Below the pieces are notes generated by a model that saw only the letters and a program-made list of their open reading frames with translations, had not been told where the DNA came from and did not search any database. The position numbers and the translations under genes were made by a program. Below are positions 46,243 to 55,213 of a DNA stretch of 64,000 nt, piece after piece. Numbering within the stretch: position 1 is the first letter of the stretch; each line of letters starts with the position of its first letter. Location of the stretch: positions 186,001 through 250,000 of the forward strand of contig NZ_FQXY01000011.1 in assembly GCF_900130125.1 (NCBI RefSeq), written 5' to 3'. Source of the stretch: Bacteroides congonensis (lineage in GTDB: Bacteria; Bacteroidota; Bacteroidia; Bacteroidales; Bacteroidaceae).

Positions 46243-49200
46243 TTAAAATTTAAGTCTAACATTGAATCCTAAGTTACGTGAACTTGGCATCATGAAATTA
46301 TCAATACCTTGATAATAGTTACCGGTTGTAGCCACCGCTTCCGGATCAAATGGAGCCTTACAGTAGATCATCCATAAGTTACGTCCTACCAGTGAGACTG
46401 TAATATCTGCTACACCCCATAATTTGTTTTTAGGTATTGTATAACCGATGCTGGCTTCCTGTAAACGTAAGTTTGTTGCACTATAAGTATAATATTGGGG
46501 AATACCACTTTCCGAACCTATCACAGAATACCATTTTTGTGCATCGATTATATCACCGCCATTAACAGATACACCTCCACGGTCACGTGCAGCCGCACTG
46601 ACTTCCGATACTCCATAAAGGTCAAGAGCTGCTTGTGTAGCAGAATAGACGATACCACCAATACGCGCAGATAACATAAAGCCGAAATTCAGATTCTTCC
46701 AACGAAAATCATTTCTCCAAGCCATATTGCATTTCGGGAATACACTGCCTAATTTAATATCTTCAGATTTGAAGTTGGCTTTTACATTTCCTTCTGCGTC
46801 AACATAAATATTACCTTGGTTGTCACGTAGTAAGTCTGCGGTAGAATACATATCTCCTAATGTTCCACCTTTCTTTAGTACAAATCTAGCTTGTGCAAGA
46901 CCACCGACATCCAATCGTTCTTTTGTGATTAGCTCACCTGTTTCGGGGTGAATATAGTTCTCTAACAAATTAAGTATTTCATTCTTGTTGGCACTAAAAG
47001 TAAAGTTAGATGACCAACTGAACTTCTTGTTCCATTCATTCTGATATCCAAGTGATAACTCTATACCTTTATTCCGTACACTACCTGTTTGTACGTACAT
47101 CGTTGAGTATTTTGAAGATACAGAAACCTGAGGATTGAATGTTTGATTATAAGTCTTTGTTGTATATAATCCTAAGTCAAAATTAAAATGATCCAAGAAT
47201 TTTGCTGTGATACCAATTTCCCAAGAGTTAGTTTTTTCCGGCTTCAATTCATACAATGGATAATGAGTCTTGGTAATCCATTGTTTTGTTGCATTATCCC
47301 ATTCATAAGTAGGACTTGCCAGGAAACGGGGAAAAGGTAAACCTACTGACGCAAATGAACCTCTTAGTTTCAAATATTGAATCTGCTTCGGCATCGGCAA
47401 TAATTCTGAAAGAATGACAGAACCACCTATTGAGGGATAAAAGAATGCACTTTTTGCAGAATTAGGTCCTGCTAATTGAGAAGGCCAATCGCTACGTCCA
47501 GTTAAAGTTAAATAATATGTACTCTTATAGCCTAGTTCAACACTTGCAAAAAGAGATTTGGTTTGTTCTCTGTAACCACTTTGATTACGCTTTGTCTTAA
47601 CATCATCCAGTTGAATGATATTGAACATATTAGCAATTCCATCACTACGGATCGGGCCTTCATTAGACATAACATCTTGTTTCATATCAGAGTAAGACGC
47701 ACCAATGTTAGCTTGCAAAGAAATAATTTCTTTAAATGTCTTGTTGATGTTCACCATTACGTCTGCGTATGTCTGTTTGTCGATAGTTCTGGCTAAACCA
47801 AAGAAGCCGTTTTTCGAACCTTCTGTCAATACATTATGGCTGGTTGCATATAATTTCTTTGTATAATCTGTATTTGCATTATCTATACGCACACGACCAG
47901 AAACGCTTAACCAGTCAAGAATTTGATAACTCAGGTTGGTACTTAACATATAACGTTCTTTATCGTTCTCACGTAAATTACGATATGCAATCCAATACGG
48001 GTTTTGTCCTGTATAGCTGGAAAGCATTTCATTGGGCCAATATTGAGTATAAATTTTGCGATTCGTGTCGTAGCGTTCATACATTTTATATTCTTCCCAA
48101 TCGTTTCCACGCGGAAATAAATAAGCAGTCACCAATGGGTTTGAATAAGTACCTTGGTTAACCATATTCTTATCATTTTGCTTGATATAACTGGCACTTA
48201 CATCCAATATCATTTTGTCCTTCAAGAAAGAAGTCGTATTGCGGAATGTAAAATTATAGCGATTATAGTCATTGTTGGGAACCATACCTTTGGAATTCAC
48301 AACGCTGGAAGAAAAATAAGTCTGATTTTTATCCGTACCAGCTGATAGTGCGACGCTTTCGGTAGTAACAACACCTGTTCTGAGGAAGTCACTTGCCGGA
48401 TCATATCCCATGTAATTGCTGTTGTTTAACAGATGTCCCCAACTAAGGTCACCAGTTGTTGCACCTGTTGACAGATTGCCTGTACCATAACGATTTTGAA
48501 ATTCCGGCATTCTGAACGGACGAATAAATTCTGTATTTTGTGTAACAGTCAAACTGACACGTCCTTCTTTACCTTTCTTTGTAGTAATAACAATTGCGCC
48601 ATTAGCTGCCTGACTACCATACAAAGCTGCCGCTGCAGCACCAGTCAATACGGACATGGACTCAATATCTTCCGGATTTATATCAGCAATAGCTTCTGTG
48701 GATCCCTTTGAATCGAATACTTGTCCGCCTTCTCCGCTCAAATTGTACATTGGAATACCATCTATTACATAAAGTGCGTTACTGGATTGCTCTATACTTT
48801 TTGCACCACGCATCACCACTTTGCTGGCACCACCTACACCTGATGAACTGGAATTGATTGTAACTCCAGCAACCTTACCGGAAAGAGCGTTGATGAAGTT
48901 GGCATCCTTGTTAGTTAAAAGGTCATCACTTTTTACTTCCTGAACATTATAACTCAGAGCTTTTGTCGCTCGTTTGATACCCAAAGCAGTGACAACTACT
49001 TCATCAATAACTTGTGTATCATCCATTAATGTTATATTTACAGTGGATTGACCTTTTAGAGGGATTTCCTGTGTCTTATATCCAATGTATGAATACACAA
49101 TAACCGGATTAGTGCTTTTGGTAACTATCTTATAGTTACCATCTAAATCGGTTATAGCTCCATCAGTTGTTCCTTTTACTAGAATACTGACTCCGATTAG

Positions 49201-49596
49201 TGGTTCACCTTTGGAATCTATAACTTGTCCTGTTACAGTTTGTTCTTTACCAACTTGCTGTTGGTTACCACTTGATACTTCTTTCTCTGATAGATAGATG
49301 ATATTATCTTCTATCTTGTAGGAAATATCTTTGTTCTTAAGAAGCGTATTCAGTACTTGTTCCAATGGAGCATCTTTTACATTTAAAGGATCAACAGTTA
49401 TTGTTGATAGCTTGTCGTTATAAAAGAATTGATACTTTGATTGGGACTGAATTTGCTTAATTACACTTCCTAAAGTTGTACGGTGAGTTGATAATGTCAA
49501 CTGGGCTGTAGCCCACTGCAATGGAACTACCATGAACAAAAGAATCAGTAAAGCTCGAAATAGATTCGACTTTCGAAGCGAATGTTTGCTTTCCAT
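46243..49596 (-). CDS. SusC-like TonB-dependent transporter with STN domain
   Basis: A 1117-residue outer-membrane glycan importer. Signal peptide 1-31, STN domain (about 32-105) with SQSKYQFFYNDKLSTITVDPL, carboxypeptidase-like regulatory domain (about 120-205), plug (about 210-330, with VVTALGIKRATK) and a barrel to residue 1117. The STN domain passes a signal to FecR-type anti-sigma factors, which matches the FecR/ECF pair at 61.5-63.2 kb. A candidate promoter lies at 49676-49705, inside the inverted-repeat-bounded segment. Confidence 0.93.
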   Translation of the reverse strand: MESKHSLRKSNLFRALLILLFMVVPLQWATAQLTLSTHRTTLGSVIKQIQSQSKYQFFYNDKLSTITVDPLNVKDAPLEQVLNTLLKNKDISYKIEDNIIYLSEKEVSSGNQQQVGKEQTVTGQVIDSKGEPLIGVSILVKGTTDGAITDLDGNYKIVTKSTNPVIVYSYIGYKTQEIPLKGQSTVNITLMDDTQVIDEVVVTALGIKRATKALSYNVQEVKSDDLLTNKDANFINALSGKVAGVTINSSSSGVGGASKVVMRGAKSIEQSSNALYVIDGIPMYNLSGEGGQVFDSKGSTEAIADINPEDIESMSVLTGAAAAALYGSQAANGAIVITTKKGKEGRVSLTVTQNTEFIRPFRMPEFQNRYGTGNLSTGATTGDLSWGHLLNNSNYMGYDPASDFLRTGVVTTESVALSAGTDKNQTYFSSSVVNSKGMVPNNDYNRYNFTFRNTTSFLKDKMILDVSASYIKQNDKNMVNQGTYSNPLVTAYLFPRGNDWEEYKMYERYDTNRKIYTQYWPNEMLSSYTGQNPYWIAYRNLRENDKERYMLSTNLSYQILDWLSVSGRVRIDNANTDYTKKLYATSHNVLTEGSKNGFFGLARTIDKQTYADVMVNINKTFKEIISLQANIGASYSDMKQDVMSNEGPIRSDGIANMFNIIQLDDVKTKRNQSGYREQTKSLFASVELGYKSTYYLTLTGRSDWPSQLAGPNSAKSAFFYPSIGGSVILSELLPMPKQIQYLKLRGSFASVGLPFPRFLASPTYEWDNATKQWITKTHYPLYELKPEKTNSWEIGITAKFLDHFNFDLGLYTTKTYNQTFNPQVSVSSKYSTMYVQTGSVRNKGIELSLGYQNEWNKKFSWSSNFTFSANKNEILNLLENYIHPETGELITKERLDVGGLAQARFVLKKGGTLGDMYSTADLLRDNQGNIYVDAEGNVKANFKSEDIKLGSVFPKCNMAWRNDFRWKNLNFGFMLSARIGGIVYSATQAALDLYGVSEVSAAARDRGGVSVNGGDIIDAQKWYSVIGSESGIPQYYTYSATNLRLQEASIGYTIPKNKLWGVADITVSLVGRNLWMIYCKAPFDPEAVATTGNYYQGIDNFMMPSSRNLGFNVRLKF

Positions 49597-49675
49597 ACTT
49601 TTAATTTAACGGTTATACTTTTATTAAACTCTAAAAAGGAGAGTGTCGACTTTCTTCTCCCTTTTGCTAATAAAA

Positions 49676-49705
49676 CAACGCTAATATAATAAACACTTAG
49701 TCCAA
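49676..49705 (-). promoter_or_regulatory. Candidate susC promoter
   Basis: Minus strand TTG (49703-49705), 19 bp, TAGCGTTG (49676-49683), seven of eight TAnnTTTG positions. Predicted leader of about 70 nt. It lies inside the inverted-repeat-bounded segment and would move with susC. A separate ECF-sigma promoter cannot be excluded. Confidence 0.5.
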
Positions 49706-49749
49706 TTTCTCTTTTTTTCTGAGAAAAATGAAAATAATATAATACCCTC

Positions 49750-50667
49750 TTGATTACCTTACAATTAGGATATACCAAGTACTTGGAGAACTTACGTCAA
49801 TATAAAGCAGAACCGGAACACAAAAAAGTGTATGCATGGTTTGATAATAGCGAAAAGAATCTGTTCAGTCGTGCGCAACATCTTACTGATTTACCCGATA
49901 GTCTCGACGCTGTGGTATTAATACACCCGGAAAATCTAGTAGAACGTGAGTTGCAGGAGATTGAGAGTATAAGGAGCAATAAGAATACAAAGGTTATTTA
50001 CTCCATTAGTTTTGATGAAATCAAAGCGGCTTATAATCAATCTATGGAAAGCGAAGCGGAAGCAGAACCAATAGCGCAGGATTTTCTCTCTTATATGGTA
50101 GATACATTGCAACATGCTCTTTCAATAGCAGATAAATATGACTATGATGGAATCTCTATCGGATATGTAGGGAAAAGCATATTGCATATGACAGAAGCAG
50201 AGAAGGATGAATATAAACAGAATGAAAAAGCATTTATTGGAATAATGAATGACTGGTTTCAAAGACATCAAGATCATGTGATTGTTTTTGAAGGCAATCC
50301 GCAGAATCTGATAAATAAGGAGCTGTTAACTAATTGTTCCGTGATATTTGTGTCGTGTCTTGATGTAAATAGTGTAGAGAAACTTACATTTAATTTGCAA
50401 CTGGCAGCTGTGGAAAATGTTCCGTTGGATAAGTTGGCTATTGTAATTCCAACAGCGTCACCTGATGAAAGCGATAAAGAAACGGGATATTTTGCTGATG
50501 GGACAAAAATATTGGCCGGAGTAGCAGAATGGGCGCTTGGTGTCGGAAATATAGATGTTGCCGGGCTTGGAATTTATAATATATCCAATGACTATTATAA
50601 TCCTTCGATGATATTTAAAGATACGAGAAATGCAATCAATACACTAAATCCATCAATTAAAAACTGA
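49750..50667 (+). CDS. 5'-truncated gene A paralogue (A'), silent cassette
   Basis: GH18-like lipoprotein body lacking signal peptide, lipobox and an ATG; the reading frame can only start at a TTG (49750), and true homology starts at 49770 with YTKYLENLRQYK. The DxxDxDxE site reads DGISIGYV, so it is also non-catalytic. Outside the 91-bp repeat it is clearly diverged from A: even FEGNPQNL differs at several synonymous sites. Followed by B' after 5 bp. Either a pseudogene or a silent partner gene completed by DNA inversion; I favour the latter. Confidence 0.75.
   Translation: MITLQLGYTKYLENLRQYKAEPEHKKVYAWFDNSEKNLFSRAQHLTDLPDSLDAVVLIHPENLVERELQEIESIRSNKNTKVIYSISFDEIKAAYNQSMESEAEAEPIAQDFLSYMVDTLQHALSIADKYDYDGISIGYVGKSILHMTEAEKDEYKQNEKAFIGIMNDWFQRHQDHVIVFEGNPQNLINKELLTNCSVIFVSCLDVNSVEKLTFNLQLAAVENVPLDKLAIVIPTASPDESDKETGYFADGTKILAGVAEWALGVGNIDVAGLGIYNISNDYYNPSMIFKDTRNAINTLNPSIKN
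49770..49860 (+). repeat. 91-bp inverted repeat, right copy (start of A')
   Basis: Partner of 44418-44508. Palindrome CCAAGTACTTGG at 49775-49786. To its left lies only the susC upstream region, with no coding start; to its right A' continues in frame. Confidence 0.92.
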
Positions 50668-50672
50668 TAGTC

Positions 50673-51842
50673 ATGAAAAAGTATAAACTATTTTCAATTA
50701 TGATATCGTTGGCTGCCGTATGCATTATTTCAGGTTGCCAAGATGATATGGAAACTTTTAATAACAAAGTATACGTTGACGGTAATTCAAAAGTTGGGAC
50801 TATCTTGTTGAAGAAAAACGTAGAAAGTCTGGAAAGAATGATTCAAGTCTCGGTTTCCAAACCTGCTGAGACAGACTTTGTAATCACATATAAAGCTGAT
50901 CCATTATTAGTAGGTATGTATAATGCAGCTTATTATGATAATGCAATCATGTTGCCTGAAGAGAATTATGAAATACCGGAAACACAGGCGACAATATTCA
51001 AAGGAAGTACAAAGTCGACAGAGGTTACTGTTCGTTTCAAGAACTTGACCAGTCTTGACCGTGAATTAATATATGTGCTTCCTGTTACAATAGCTGATGC
51101 CAATGTTCCTATTCTTGAAAGTGCACGAACGAACTATTATATTTTTAAAGGAGCAGCCTTAATCAATACGGTGGCTAACATTAACGAAAACAATGTGTAT
51201 GTTTCCTGGAAGAACCCAAGTGTAGTAAGCCGTCTGTACAGACTGACAGCAGAGGCACTTGTGCGTGCAGACAAGTTGGATAATAAAATTAGCACATTGA
51301 TGGGAATTGAAGGAAAGTTTCTCATTCGTATCGGAGATTCCGAGCCTTCCAATCAAATTCAGATAGCTACGGAAGCAGATAATGCGACATCTGCGGATTG
51401 GACTCTTCCTGTTAAAACATGGGTTCATGTTGCTGTTACTTATAATTATCTTACCGGACTTGTTGAAGTATATATTGATGGAAAGAGAAAAACTGCACAA
51501 ACTCTTGAATTCAGGAGTGCTATAAACTGGGGAGTTGCACATTCAGATGAGTCGAATGGTAAGCCTCGTTGTTTCTGGATTGGTTATTCTTACAATAAGG
51601 AACGGTATTTCAATGGTGATATTTGCGAATGTCGTATCTGGAACCGGGTACTTAGCGAAGAAGAAATAAATGTAAAGGATCATTTCTATTATGTGGATCC
51701 TGATTCTGAAGGACTGGTCGCTTATTGGAAATTTGATGATGAAAGCGGCAATACGATCAAGGATCATACCGTTAATGGCAATGATGCGACAGCATCTAAT
51801 ACCTTACTGTGGAAGCCGGTAGAGTTACCTCAAAAAAAATAA
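50673..51842 (+). CDS. DUF1735-LamG surface lipoprotein (gene B')
   Basis: A 389-residue lipoprotein (lipobox IISGCQ near 22), DUF1735-like (about 30-160) and LamG-like (about 170-375) domains, as in gene B with the same HSDESNGKPRCFWIGYSY block. Intact start and stop. No promoter of its own was recognised; it appears to depend on transcription through A'. Confidence 0.82.
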   Translation: MKKYKLFSIMISLAAVCIISGCQDDMETFNNKVYVDGNSKVGTILLKKNVESLERMIQVSVSKPAETDFVITYKADPLLVGMYNAAYYDNAIMLPEENYEIPETQATIFKGSTKSTEVTVRFKNLTSLDRELIYVLPVTIADANVPILESARTNYYIFKGAALINTVANINENNVYVSWKNPSVVSRLYRLTAEALVRADKLDNKISTLMGIEGKFLIRIGDSEPSNQIQIATEADNATSADWTLPVKTWVHVAVTYNYLTGLVEVYIDGKRKTAQTLEFRSAINWGVAHSDESNGKPRCFWIGYSYNKERYFNGDICECRIWNRVLSEEEINVKDHFYYVDPDSEGLVAYWKFDDESGNTIKDHTVNGNDATASNTLLWKPVELPQKK

Positions 51843-51877
51843 ATAGTTCTTGTCTAAATTATAAAAAGTATATAACT

Positions 51878-53290
51878 ATGAAATATAATAGATTTATAAA
51901 TATACCCATATTCACAGTGATATTATTTCTTGTGAGTTGCTTTACGGCTTGTGAAGAAGAAGTTGAAATATCACCGATAAACGAAGATGATTATATCGTG
52001 AGCAACGGCTTATTAGGATATGTGACAAATCAGGAAGGTAAACGTGTTGTTGGTCATGTTGAGTTCCGTAATGAAGGAAGTACGTTTTTTTATCTCAATG
52101 TATCTAAGAAAACGTCACAAGACTGTACTGCTGCTCTGATGTATGACGAAACTGCATTAGAAGCGTACAATATTAAAAATCAGACAAGTTATAGACCTTT
52201 TCCTGAAAATCTTGTAACTATAGAGAACAATGGTAATTTGACAGTAAATGCAGGTAACAAGAAGTCGGAAGGAATAAGAATTTCATATCGTAGTGATAAT
52301 ACACTCGATTCGGAGGACACATATGTAATACCTCTTTCTGTTCGTGCAAAGTCAGGTGATATGACAATTTCCCGGGAGGAACAGACCTTTCTGGTTTTTG
52401 TTAAAGATTTGTCATCCATTATCGACTGTCATAAGACAAATGGAGTGAAAATCATAAGCTGTATGGAAGTAAATGATACGAATCCGTTGAATAATCTCTG
52501 CTTCACACTGAAGAACAACAATAAATTGTTGATCGATATGGTTATTCTGTTTTCTGCCAATATAAAATACGATATAGAACGGCAGAAAGTGTACATTTAC
52601 AACAATCCTAATGTACAACATATACTTTCCAATCGTGAAAAATATCTCAAACCTCTGCAAGATAGAGGAATGAAGGTGCTTTTAGGAATTTTGGGAGATC
52701 ATGATCGTGCTGCGGTTGGAAACCTTGCCGATGAAACTGCCAGAGCATTTGCACAGGAAGTCAAGGCGATGTGTGATGCTTATCAACTGGATGGCGTTTT
52801 TATGGATGATGAACATTCGGATGTTATGTATCCGGCACCTCCCGGATTCGTTAATAGTTCATCTGCTGCGGCAGGAAGGCTTTGCTATGAAATCAAACAA
52901 GCGATGCCCGACCGTATAATGGCAGTTTATGTATACACGACGACATATAATCTGCCGACCATAGACGGACATCGTTCCGGTGAGTATGTAGACTATGGTA
53001 TTCATGATTATGGAAGAAATTCGGATCTTAGCTATAATTATCCGGGAATGCCTAAAGCAAATATGGCATTATGGTCACAGGAATTAAATGAAAGAAGAGG
53101 CACGGAAGTTACAGAAGACCAGCTGAGAACCGCACGTAACAATGGGTATTTGTCACATATGATTTTCGCGATGGATCCAACAAGATACGGTTTCCAACAG
53201 ACTCAACTTCAAGATCTGGAAAAAATAGCCGGAGGATATTTTGATGATGAATTGCTGTATGATGAAAAACCATATAAAAAGGATTGGTAA
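51878..53290 (+). CDS. GH18-family lipoprotein with altered catalytic motif (GH18')
   Basis: A 470-residue lipoprotein (signal then LVSCFTACEEE). DUF1735-like domain (about 35-170) and a GH18 barrel (about 180-465) whose motif reads D305-G-V-F308-M-D310-D-E312: the catalytic Glu and the Asp two before it are kept, but the middle Asp is Phe. Activity may be reduced or specificity changed. The C-terminal domain of the other GH18 is absent. ATG 51878 is chosen because it begins the signal peptide; an in-frame ATG at 51809 lies in gene B'. Confidence 0.8.
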   Translation: MKYNRFINIPIFTVILFLVSCFTACEEEVEISPINEDDYIVSNGLLGYVTNQEGKRVVGHVEFRNEGSTFFYLNVSKKTSQDCTAALMYDETALEAYNIKNQTSYRPFPENLVTIENNGNLTVNAGNKKSEGIRISYRSDNTLDSEDTYVIPLSVRAKSGDMTISREEQTFLVFVKDLSSIIDCHKTNGVKIISCMEVNDTNPLNNLCFTLKNNNKLLIDMVILFSANIKYDIERQKVYIYNNPNVQHILSNREKYLKPLQDRGMKVLLGILGDHDRAAVGNLADETARAFAQEVKAMCDAYQLDGVFMDDEHSDVMYPAPPGFVNSSSAAAGRLCYEIKQAMPDRIMAVYVYTTTYNLPTIDGHRSGEYVDYGIHDYGRNSDLSYNYPGMPKANMALWSQELNERRGTEVTEDQLRTARNNGYLSHMIFAMDPTRYGFQQTQLQDLEKIAGGYFDDELLYDEKPYKKDW

Positions 53291-53332
53291 TTGCATATAC
53301 ATAAGTTTAATTAATCTGTAAAATATAGACGC

Positions 53333-54292
53333 ATGAAAACTATCTATAAATTAATATTCTCATCCTGCATATTGGCGTTAATGCTGAATAGTTGTAGTAA
53401 TGATGATGACGAGAAAAATGATATTCTGGTTGTAAAAGAAACTCCAGAACTTAATATTGGTGAGGAATCTATAAGTGTGATTGTTAATAAAGAAACGAAT
53501 GTTGAAATAACTCAGGGAGGGAGTGAATATAATACATTCTCGTTGAATCCGGAGATTGTTACAGCTAAGGTTGAGGATAGTCAGATTGTAATATCAGGAA
53601 AATCCGGAGGAAATACATTTATAATTGTTTCGGATCAGAGTGGACAGTATAAAAAATTTCCGGTTATTGCTTATTATGATAAGTTGACTTTAGATCAGGA
53701 GCATGTTGATATTGAAATTCCTAATGGTGCGCCGGGGGAAGCTACTGTTCGGGTGATTTTAGGAAATGGTGGATATTCTGCAACATCTGATAATAATGAA
53801 ATTTTGTCCGCAAGTATATCTGGTGATTATATTATAATTACTGCAACAAAAGAGGGTGATGCAACAGTTACGGTTAAAGATGGAATGGGAATGGAGGGCA
53901 GCTTTACAGTACATACTACAATCTCAACAAGTCCTTATACTAAGCAGGAGCTTGAGAGTATAAAAAATAATTCTCAAGTAAGATATGAGTTTGAAGGGTA
54001 TAAGCCCTATCTGTCTCGTGCTACGCTTTATAATACGATGGAGAATGGAATGCATAAGTATGGATGGAGTACTTATAGTGAACATTTGTTGATTTGGTTC
54101 TCAGGAGATAAATCTGTAGGAAAAAAAGAAAAAGCTTTCTTGAGCCAATACACTTATGAAGACTATACGACAGAATATACTAATGAACCTATTATTTTTG
54201 AGATAATAAAGAATGATGGAAAGAAAATATGGGCTGTATATACTGTGCAAAGTAACGGGAAATCCTATGGCTATTTCTGTGCTGAGATATAA
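53333..54292 (+). CDS. Ig-like repeat surface lipoprotein of unknown function
   Basis: A 319-residue lipoprotein (lipobox MLNSCS near 21) with two bacterial Ig-like domains (about 35-115 and 118-200) and a C-terminal domain (about 210-319) I do not recognise. Lower GC than the left part of the window. Last gene of the plus-strand cassette; the minus-strand cassette has no counterpart. A surface glycan-binding or spacer role is inferred from position. Confidence 0.68.
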   Translation: MKTIYKLIFSSCILALMLNSCSNDDDEKNDILVVKETPELNIGEESISVIVNKETNVEITQGGSEYNTFSLNPEIVTAKVEDSQIVISGKSGGNTFIIVSDQSGQYKKFPVIAYYDKLTLDQEHVDIEIPNGAPGEATVRVILGNGGYSATSDNNEILSASISGDYIIITATKEGDATVTVKDGMGMEGSFTVHTTISTSPYTKQELESIKNNSQVRYEFEGYKPYLSRATLYNTMENGMHKYGWSTYSEHLLIWFSGDKSVGKKEKAFLSQYTYEDYTTEYTNEPIIFEIIKNDGKKIWAVYTVQSNGKSYGYFCAEI

Positions 54293-54752
54293 GTATTCTG
54301 TTTTCTGGATTATAAGTTATTGTTATTTTGTTTGGAAATGGATTGAGATATAACCTCTCAGCGTACACCACTAGGGAATTGAAAAGTGAAAATTTGCTGT
54401 CATCTGTCACATATTTATATTTAAATGCTTGATTGTGAGTGAGTAATGGTGTGACAGCAGCGTGTGATAGCATGGTGACAGCAGAAATGCTGTCACCTCT
54501 TCTTTTTTATAGAAGCAAGTGTCAGCTTAGTTTCCTCAACGCGGTTTATATAACACACTACTGCCTTGACTAACGTTTGTGCCAACGGCTTGGCACAACT
54601 GTGCCACCAAGGTGTCATTACTGTGCCAAGCCGTTGGCACAGTCGTTTCATCCCTATGTGACACTTGTGTCGATAGGATGTGACAATCGTTTCCTTCGGA
54701 TGTAACGGTTATGTCGTCCGGATGTGACGGTTATGTCAATCAGGAGATACTG
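54293..54752. repeat. Palindrome-rich intergenic region
   Basis: No gene in 460 bp. GGTGACAGCA (54474-54483), GAAA, TGCTGTCACC (54488-54497) is a perfect hairpin. Two 20-bp elements, 54578-54597 and 54622-54641, are exact inverses of each other, and each is itself a hairpin of TGTGCCAA/TTGGCACA with a 4-nt loop. Two direct copies of CGGATGTRACGGTTATGTC follow (about 54697-54737). GTGACA and GTGCCA words recur in both directions throughout. Confidence 0.85.
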
Positions 54753-55187
54753 TTACCAGTCGTAGTCTTCGACATATGCATCAAACTGTTGCGGGGTGGA
54801 GACGCCGCAGTTCTTGAGGATATTCAATACGTGTTGTTGTTCGGAAAGGGAGAGAAGGCGTTCGCCTTTGCGTGAGCGGTAATAGGTTCTACGGCCGAAG
54901 TAGCTCATTAGATGTAGGATGACGGTTTGCATCTGTTTGTAGGGAAGATTCTCCAGCATTCCGATGAATCCTTTGGCATATTGTATTTTTTTGTTGGAAC
55001 GATAGTAAGGGCAATTCCCTTCTATGCTTGCCAAATGTTTGGGACTGACGATAATCCAATGTTTGATATTTTCCGGTACGCTTTGTTCGGTGATTTGTCT
55101 CAGACAGGTGCTTGCTTTGAGGCATTGTCGGTTGAGACACATCGGATACTGGTAAGGGACTTTTTCGAAGTCTATTTTTTCTTCCAT
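54753..55187 (-). CDS. DUF6078-family protein
   Basis: A 144-residue cytosolic protein resembling DUF6078. Cysteines in CLNRQC, TCLRQ and NCPYY could form a small metal site, and a basic segment RRTYYRSRKGER follows. I start it at ATG 55187, which fits family length and removes a long overlap with the ATPase gene. Placed in the PUL without obvious role. Function unknown. Confidence 0.65.
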   Translation of the reverse strand: MEEKIDFEKVPYQYPMCLNRQCLKASTCLRQITEQSVPENIKHWIIVSPKHLASIEGNCPYYRSNKKIQYAKGFIGMLENLPYKQMQTVILHLMSYFGRRTYYRSRKGERLLSLSEQQHVLNILKNCGVSTPQQFDAYVEDYDW

Positions 55188-55213
55188 GATTATAGGTTGT
55201 TTAATCAAATATG

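Larger units (their letters stand above)
44509..49769. other. Proposed invertible segment carrying susC, susD, promoter and gene A signal peptide
   Basis: The 5261 bp lie between two inverted 91-bp copies. Inversion would put susC-susD on the plus strand and join codons 1-45 of A in frame to A', because both copies are read in the same frame (TAT ACC AAG). The other cassette would lose its start. No recombinase gene is in the window, so one would have to act from elsewhere. Inversion itself is not observed here. Confidence 0.65.

Noticed and set aside
49750..49769. TTG at 49750 as the real start of A'
   Set aside because: Gives no signal peptide or lipobox for a surface lipoprotein family, and homology to A starts at the repeat edge.
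42450..51842. Second inverted pair in genes B and B' as another crossover site
   Set aside because: Longest shared block noticed is about 23 bp around CFWIGYS codons with synonymous changes on both sides; explained by protein conservation.
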